The notes under the pieces were generated by a model, which was not told the DNA's origin, did not search any database, and saw only the letters and a program-made list of their open reading frames with translations. DNA of 64,000 bases from an uncultured Flavobacteriales bacterium (lineage in GTDB: Bacteria > Bacteroidota > Bacteroidia > Flavobacteriales > UBA1820). Numbering within the stretch: the stretch's first letter is position 1; the number at the start of each line of letters is the position of its first letter. The translations under genes and the position numbers were made by a program. Shown piece by piece: positions 60,119-64,000 of this stretch. The stretch covers positions 29,010 through 93,009 of the forward strand of contig CABSLV010000002.1 of NCBI GenBank assembly GCA_902478645.1, read 5' to 3'.

Positions 60119-61885
60119 TTATTTATCGTCGTCGGTGATCGCGTCGTAGCAGGTCTGCTGGATGCGCGAGCGGAAATTGCCGGAAGAAATCCGGTTGTTG
60201 TTCATCGATTCGAAGGTGCGGTTGGACAAAAAGACGTAGATCATATCCGCTTCCGGGTCGATCCACACCGCCGTGCCGGTAAATCCGGTATGCCCGAAGG
60301 TCTTGGGACCCATCACCTTGTTGGAGAACGAAGGACGGTCGAAGCCCAGCCCGCGGTAGTTGCCTTCGTCGCAGTAGTAGCACGAGGAGAACAAACGCAC
60401 CGTGCTATCCTCGATGTAGCGTTTTCCTCCGTACATTCCCCCATTGAGGTACATCTGGCACATCTTGGCCATGTCGTCCGCCGTGGAGAAAAGTCCCGCA
60501 TGGCCGGACACCCCGTCCAGGAACGCGGCCGCCATGTCGTGCACGTAACCGCGTACGATGGTATGCCGCCAATAGGTTTCATTTTCCGAAGGGACTATCT
60601 CGCTGATGGGGAAACGCTTCAACGGATTGTATCCCGAACGCCATGCTCCCATCGGACGGTAGAGCTCGGTCTGCACCAGACTGTCGAGAGGCTGGCCGTA
60701 GAACTGTTCAACCATCTGCCGGAAGATGAAGAACGCAAAGTCGGAATAGACATACTTCTTGTCGTCCTTGACCGGCGAGAGGATCATCTGCCGCTGGATC
60801 GTATCCTTGATGCTGCCGATAGCATACATACCCGGCACCACTTCCTGGGTGAATACGCTGTCGGGCGTTACCCGGTAGTACTGCGGCAAGGGACGGGTCA
60901 GCGAATCGATCGTCTGGAGGTAGTACGGGATCCAAGCCTTCAGTCCCGCCCGGTGGGTGAGGATATCGGCCAGGATCATGTTCTCCTTGTTGGTCCCCCG
61001 GAAGACGGGCATCACATCACCCAAACGGTCATCCAAGCGGATCTTGCCCTCGTCGTAGAGTTTCATCACGAAAGGCAGGGTAGCCATCACCTTCGTAACC
61101 GAAGCCATGTCGTAAATCATGTCGCCCTGCACCTTTTCCGAGCCGTCCATCGCGCCCATCGTCGTGCCGTACCAACGGTCGTACACCACGCGCCCGTGCC
61201 GGCCCACCAACACGTGAACCCCCGGAGCGGCTCCGCTCTCCACCACTTCCCGCAGCAGCGCGTCGATCTTGTCGAGCGTATCGGCCGACATGCCTACCTG
61301 TTCCGCATATCCGTAAGCCAAGCGGATGGCCGGAGTGTCTCCTACCGGAATCCCGCCGAAGATGGCTTCGGCAGCTGCTACCTGCGAAAAATGCGATACG
61401 GAAGGAGCGCAGACCAGCGAAGCGGATTTCTCCCCGGCCAGCTTCTCCGTCCGGGAGGCTTTCGCATCAAAAACCGCCAGGACAACCCTTCCCGGGAAGT
61501 CGGCCTCGGAGAGTGCTTTGCGGGCTTGAGAGAAGTCGCGCACGCCCACGATGAGCACATCCTGCGGAGCGACTTTCTTCAGTTCGACCCGTGCGAGGGT
61601 CTTGACCGGGGCATACTTGCGCAAGTACTTCTCAAAACTGGGCAGTGCCCCGTCGAAACGAAAATAATAGATCGTCTGGCTAGTGAGGTCCTTGACCGGA
61701 AGAAGGTCTCCCGCTACCGTCAGGGAACGCTCGGCCAAGTCCATGGCCCGCGCCGAATCGGCCGAGACCTCCAACTGTTTGAGCGCACGGCGGTATTCCT
61801 TTTGGACCGATTGGCCGTTTACCGACAAGGCCCCGAAAAGCAGCAGAAAACACCCTGCCGCTCTGAAAAATCCTTTCATCTTCAT
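60119..61885 (-). CDS. Serine hydrolase (class-C beta-lactamase fold), GH3-barrel-less paralogue
   Basis: 588 residues, signal peptide ending LFGALSVNGQ. The last 340 residues are a beta-lactamase-fold domain: DMASVTKVMATLPF (SVTK, nucleophile Ser), YSDFAFFIFRQM (Tyr of YxN), GHTGFTGTAVWIDPE. Before it (about 80-235) lies a sequence matching the GH3 C-domain of the 16539-19580 fusion: DVLIVGVRDFSQ, VLAVFDAKAS, AAAEAIFGGIPVGD and RLAYGYAEQVGMSADTLDKI parallel its FGMPYV, AQAIAGAFDVDG and RFAFTIGEEVGINSAKL. No KHFPGHGDT or FTDGMEM is present. Probable periplasmic amidase or esterase on cell-wall peptides; 33 bp after the SPOR gene and 11 bp before ftsE. Confidence 0.88.
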   Translation of the reverse strand: MKMKGFFRAAGCFLLLFGALSVNGQSVQKEYRRALKQLEVSADSARAMDLAERSLTVAGDLLPVKDLTSQTIYYFRFDGALPSFEKYLRKYAPVKTLARVELKKVAPQDVLIVGVRDFSQARKALSEADFPGRVVLAVFDAKASRTEKLAGEKSASLVCAPSVSHFSQVAAAEAIFGGIPVGDTPAIRLAYGYAEQVGMSADTLDKIDALLREVVESGAAPGVHVLVGRHGRVVYDRWYGTTMGAMDGSEKVQGDMIYDMASVTKVMATLPFVMKLYDEGKIRLDDRLGDVMPVFRGTNKENMILADILTHRAGLKAWIPYYLQTIDSLTRPLPQYYRVTPDSVFTQEVVPGMYAIGSIKDTIQRQMILSPVKDDKKYVYSDFAFFIFRQMVEQFYGQPLDSLVQTELYRPMGAWRSGYNPLKRFPISEIVPSENETYWRHTIVRGYVHDMAAAFLDGVSGHAGLFSTADDMAKMCQMYLNGGMYGGKRYIEDSTVRLFSSCYYCDEGNYRGLGFDRPSFSNKVMGPKTFGHTGFTGTAVWIDPEADMIYVFLSNRTFESMNNNRISSGNFRSRIQQTCYDAITDDDK

Positions 61886-61918
61886 GTTTTGTATCTGTCT
61901 CTTTTTGTGGTCAATGTT

Positions 61919-62365
61919 TTATTTTTGACTGGCGAGAGCCTCTTCCAGGGGAATTTTCACCCCGCCCCGAAAGGCAATGAGAAACGCCTGGGGGTAGCCC
62001 TTTCCCTGCACGGCGCGCAACTGTGCCTGCGCCTGACGATAGTCGGAAGTCCCTGCCCCGGTGTAATACTTGAGGTATCGGCCCTCCTTTACGGATTTCA
62101 AGTCGGGAAAAACGCGCAATGCCCGATCGCCCGTCCCCTCGATGGGTTGCACGGAAGCTAGCACCTGCACGTAGTACAGGACGCCGCTCGTATCCGGACG
62201 GGAATCCTGCAGGAGAGAGGCTTCAGTTTTTTCGGAGGAAGCTTGGGGAGCAAAAGCCCGTTCCAGGTTGGCTTTGAGCCGTTCCTTGTCCGTGGTCTGC
62301 CCTTGCAGCGGAGTGCCGAGCGCCAGCGCCATGAGCGTTGCCATGCAAAAAAACAGGTTTTTCAT
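61919..62365 (-). CDS. SPOR-domain protein
   Basis: 148 residues. Signal peptide (MKNLFFCMATLMALALGTPLQGQ), a polar linker, then a C-terminal SPOR domain from about 65 (GVLYYVQVLASVQPI, KSVKEGRYLKYYTGAG, YRQAQAQLRAVQGKGYPQAFLIAF). SPOR domains bind denuded peptidoglycan glycan chains, which concentrates proteins at the division site. First gene of the SPOR-serine hydrolase-FtsE operon, fitting a division-linked role. Confidence 0.88.
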   Translation of the reverse strand: MKNLFFCMATLMALALGTPLQGQTTDKERLKANLERAFAPQASSEKTEASLLQDSRPDTSGVLYYVQVLASVQPIEGTGDRALRVFPDLKSVKEGRYLKYYTGAGTSDYRQAQAQLRAVQGKGYPQAFLIAFRGGVKIPLEEALASQK

Positions 62366-62390
62366 AGCCCTTCATTTTGCGTTGTTATGG

Positions 62391-62408
62391 CAAATATATG
62401 AAAATATA
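62391..62408 (-). promoter_or_regulatory. Two overlapping -7 boxes upstream of the SPOR operon
   Basis: Minus strand: TATATTTT (62408-62401) at the end of a degenerate copy of the promoter repeat (cggctgctacgctcgcctttgtc), and 10 bp closer to the gene TATATTTG (62398-62391). The repeat copy has lost the G of its -7 box. Confidence 0.6.
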
Positions 62409-62497
62409 GACAAAGGCGAGCGTAGCAGCCGCATGGGGATGCGAAGTTTCACTCGGGACAATCCCGAGGGCGCACCCAAAAGTATCCCTACCCCCTT

Positions 62498-64000
62498 TCA
62501 GACCCGCAACCACTGCGTCAGATCGGATACCGGAAGAGCCTTCTCGCCGGACAGCACCGACAACATCTGATAGCAGTACGGACAGGCCGTGATCACTCTC
62601 TGCGCCCCGGTAGAAGCCAGCTGTTCCATCCGCCGGGCAGCGATCGCCGCAGGGACTTCCCCCTCCCGGAAATACCCGCCTCCGCCGCAGCACATCGAAC
62701 TACGCCCGGCCTGCGGCGCCTCGACCACCCGTGCCCCGAGTGCCCGAAGCACTTCCCGGGGAGCCTCCACGATGTGTGCCCGCGAGAGCCGGCACGGATC
62801 GTGATACACCACCGTTTGCCCTTCCAAAGTACGGGGCAATCGCAGCCTGCCATCCCGGAGAGCCTGCAGGACGAATTCCGAGAGGTGCTGCACCGTAAAA
62901 CGTCCCCCGAGCGAAGGATACTGATCCCGCAATACCGACAGACTGTGGGGACACGGGGTAATGATCTTGCGCACCCCATATCGGTGCAAACACTCGATGT
63001 TGCGGCGGGCAGCGGTCAAAAACGTCCACTCATCCCCCTGATAACGCAACAGATCGGCCACGTCGCATTCCTCTTCCGGTGGCAACGCCGACCAGGACAC
63101 CCCCGCTGCGTCCAATAGCCGGGCAACCGCCCGAACGGCCTCACGCCCCTGCGGATCGTGAATCCCCATCGAGCCCCGCCACAACAGGTATTCGGTCGGA
63201 TACTCGGGATCGGCCAGCGGAATCCTTTCTTCCGATCCCTCTTCACCTGCCGTTTCCATGCCCCAAGGATTGCCCGTAACCACGATACTTTCCGCCACAC
63301 GGGCTTCTTCGGGGGGCAGTTCCCCCTGCTCCAACACGGCATAACGGCGCAGCTGGAGCAAAAGGTCCATCGGAGAGATCGCAATGGGACACGCCTCCAG
63401 ACAAGCCCCGCACGAGATGCAGGCAAAGGCTTCGTCCCGAAGGATAGACTTGCCGTACAACACGCCATCATCCTTTCCCATCGCTGCACGCCGCAGCTCC
63501 GCTACGACCTTCCGAGGAAAAAGCGGAACCCCTATCACTGCCACGGGACAGACACTTTCACACCGCCCGCATTCGGTACAGGAAAAGGCAGAAAGCAACC
63601 TTCCGCGCGTAAAGTCCGAGGCCCGGCAAGCCCCCATACGCTCCGGCGGCGTTTCCGAAGCGGGTGCGCGCCCCTCCAACACGTCCAGTTCATGGGCTAC
63701 TTCCGGCATATCATCGGGAGAAAAGGTCTCCCTCCGGCCGAAGACGGCCAGGTACACCGGTGCCAGGAATATGTGCAAGTGCTTGGAAAAGGTGATGTAC
63801 AGCGCGAAAACGAGCAGGATGCCGTAATGCCACCACACTCCCTGCTGCCAGCCTGCGTACACGGCCAACAGCGTGGCAGCCGAAACCATCTCCAAGCTCA
63901 GCACGGCAAAACCGTCCCGGCGCTGGGCGGGGGAAAGACTCCTGTAACGCGCGATGGGACGAACGCGGCGGGCAAGCAGCCTGAACTGGTGCAGGACTTT
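62498..64000 (-). CDS. Membrane-anchored (Fe-S)-binding oxidoreductase, HdrD/GlpC-like, 5' end outside window
   Basis: 500 codons visible; the frame is open to the window edge, so the start lies beyond 64000. Residues nearest the edge are hydrophobic segments (MVSAATLLAVYAGW, HYGILLVFALYITFSKHLHI), a NarI/HdrE-like membrane part. Then two 4Fe-4S motifs (CTECGRCESVCPVAV and CISCGACLEACPIAI), and two CCG domains (CPHSLSVLRDQYP, HDPCRLSRAHIVEAPREV with SMCCGGGGYF, and TACPYCYQM). This is the heterodisulfide-reductase-like module used to pass electrons between a quinone or membrane donor and a soluble partner such as an FAD/Fe-S dehydrogenase. Its partner is unknown. Confidence 0.87.
   Translation of the reverse strand, partial: KVLHQFRLLARRVRPIARYRSLSPAQRRDGFAVLSLEMVSAATLLAVYAGWQQGVWWHYGILLVFALYITFSKHLHIFLAPVYLAVFGRRETFSPDDMPEVAHELDVLEGRAPASETPPERMGACRASDFTRGRLLSAFSCTECGRCESVCPVAVIGVPLFPRKVVAELRRAAMGKDDGVLYGKSILRDEAFACISCGACLEACPIAISPMDLLLQLRRYAVLEQGELPPEEARVAESIVVTGNPWGMETAGEEGSEERIPLADPEYPTEYLLWRGSMGIHDPQGREAVRAVARLLDAAGVSWSALPPEEECDVADLLRYQGDEWTFLTAARRNIECLHRYGVRKIITPCPHSLSVLRDQYPSLGGRFTVQHLSEFVLQALRDGRLRLPRTLEGQTVVYHDPCRLSRAHIVEAPREVLRALGARVVEAPQAGRSSMCCGGGGYFREGEVPAAIAARRMEQLASTGAQRVITACPYCYQMLSVLSGEKALPVSDLTQWLRV

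Overview
The window reads as a chromosomal stretch of a GC-rich member of the Bacteroidota, order Bacteroidales, probably Rikenellaceae (Alistipes or a relative). The evidence is the promoter grammar (a TAnnTTTG -7 box, with a TTTG/TTGC/TTCG-like -33 box exactly 19 bp upstream at ten places), a one-piece SecDF, a bifunctional aspartokinase-homoserine dehydrogenase, a two-part PitA-PhoU protein, DUF4468 and DUF6232 family proteins, and a tmRNA whose tag reads GENNYALAA. The genus is an inference. No IS element, CRISPR array, rRNA or tRNA gene was seen. Both ends cut through genes.

Layout. 1-591: truncated LytTR response regulator with a 12-bp poly-G tract. 805-4662: a plus-strand operon of a transmembrane acetyltransferase of the HGSNAT/NagX type, a polysaccharide deacetylase and a GH9 lipoprotein. 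5397-16181: a long minus-strand locus for cell-wall salvage (MurNAc kinase, MurQ, a small Cys/Arg-rich secreted protein, two tandem GHL10/DigH-like glycosidases, an AmpG-like permease, AnmK, and an FAD/Fe-S D-lactate-type dehydrogenase). Divergent from it at 16539-19580 is a 1013-residue fusion of a NagZ-type GH3 glucosaminidase and a class-C-beta-lactamase-fold hydrolase. Together these could release, import, phosphorylate and split anhydro-muropeptides and MurNAc, and oxidise the D-lactate that MurQ frees.

19839-34797 holds envelope and transport genes (SulP, an endonuclease/phosphatase-fold lipoprotein, SecDF, LpxD, Pit-PhoU), a TetR/KAS-III pair, a two-gene lysis-like cassette (TM-coiled coil protein plus a lipoprotein with a C-terminal TM segment) and an ABC-F ATPase with an apparently leaderless GTG start. 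35045-44082 is mostly housekeeping: yicC-gmk-nadD, a PhoB/PhoR-type pair, OsmC-YbeY, thrA, metX, and a candidate orphan small RNA at 40315-40409.

44674-51886 is an operon of dipeptidyl peptidase IV, YfhO membrane protein, GT4 glycosyltransferase and GH18 chitinase-like lipoprotein. ssrA follows at 52183-52587, driven by the last of three tandem copies of a promoter repeat whose relatives also drive sulP and secDF. 53438-64000 carries an M16 protease, a DUF2975/HTH/CPBP operon, a flavin reductase, and an operon of SPOR protein, serine hydrolase (a paralogue of the GH3 fusion that has lost the GH3 barrel) and FtsE. It ends in a truncated membrane Fe-S oxidoreductase.

Most transcription units end in long, nearly perfect hairpins (stems up to 31 bp). 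All functional calls come from reading motifs and neighbours; no database search was possible.
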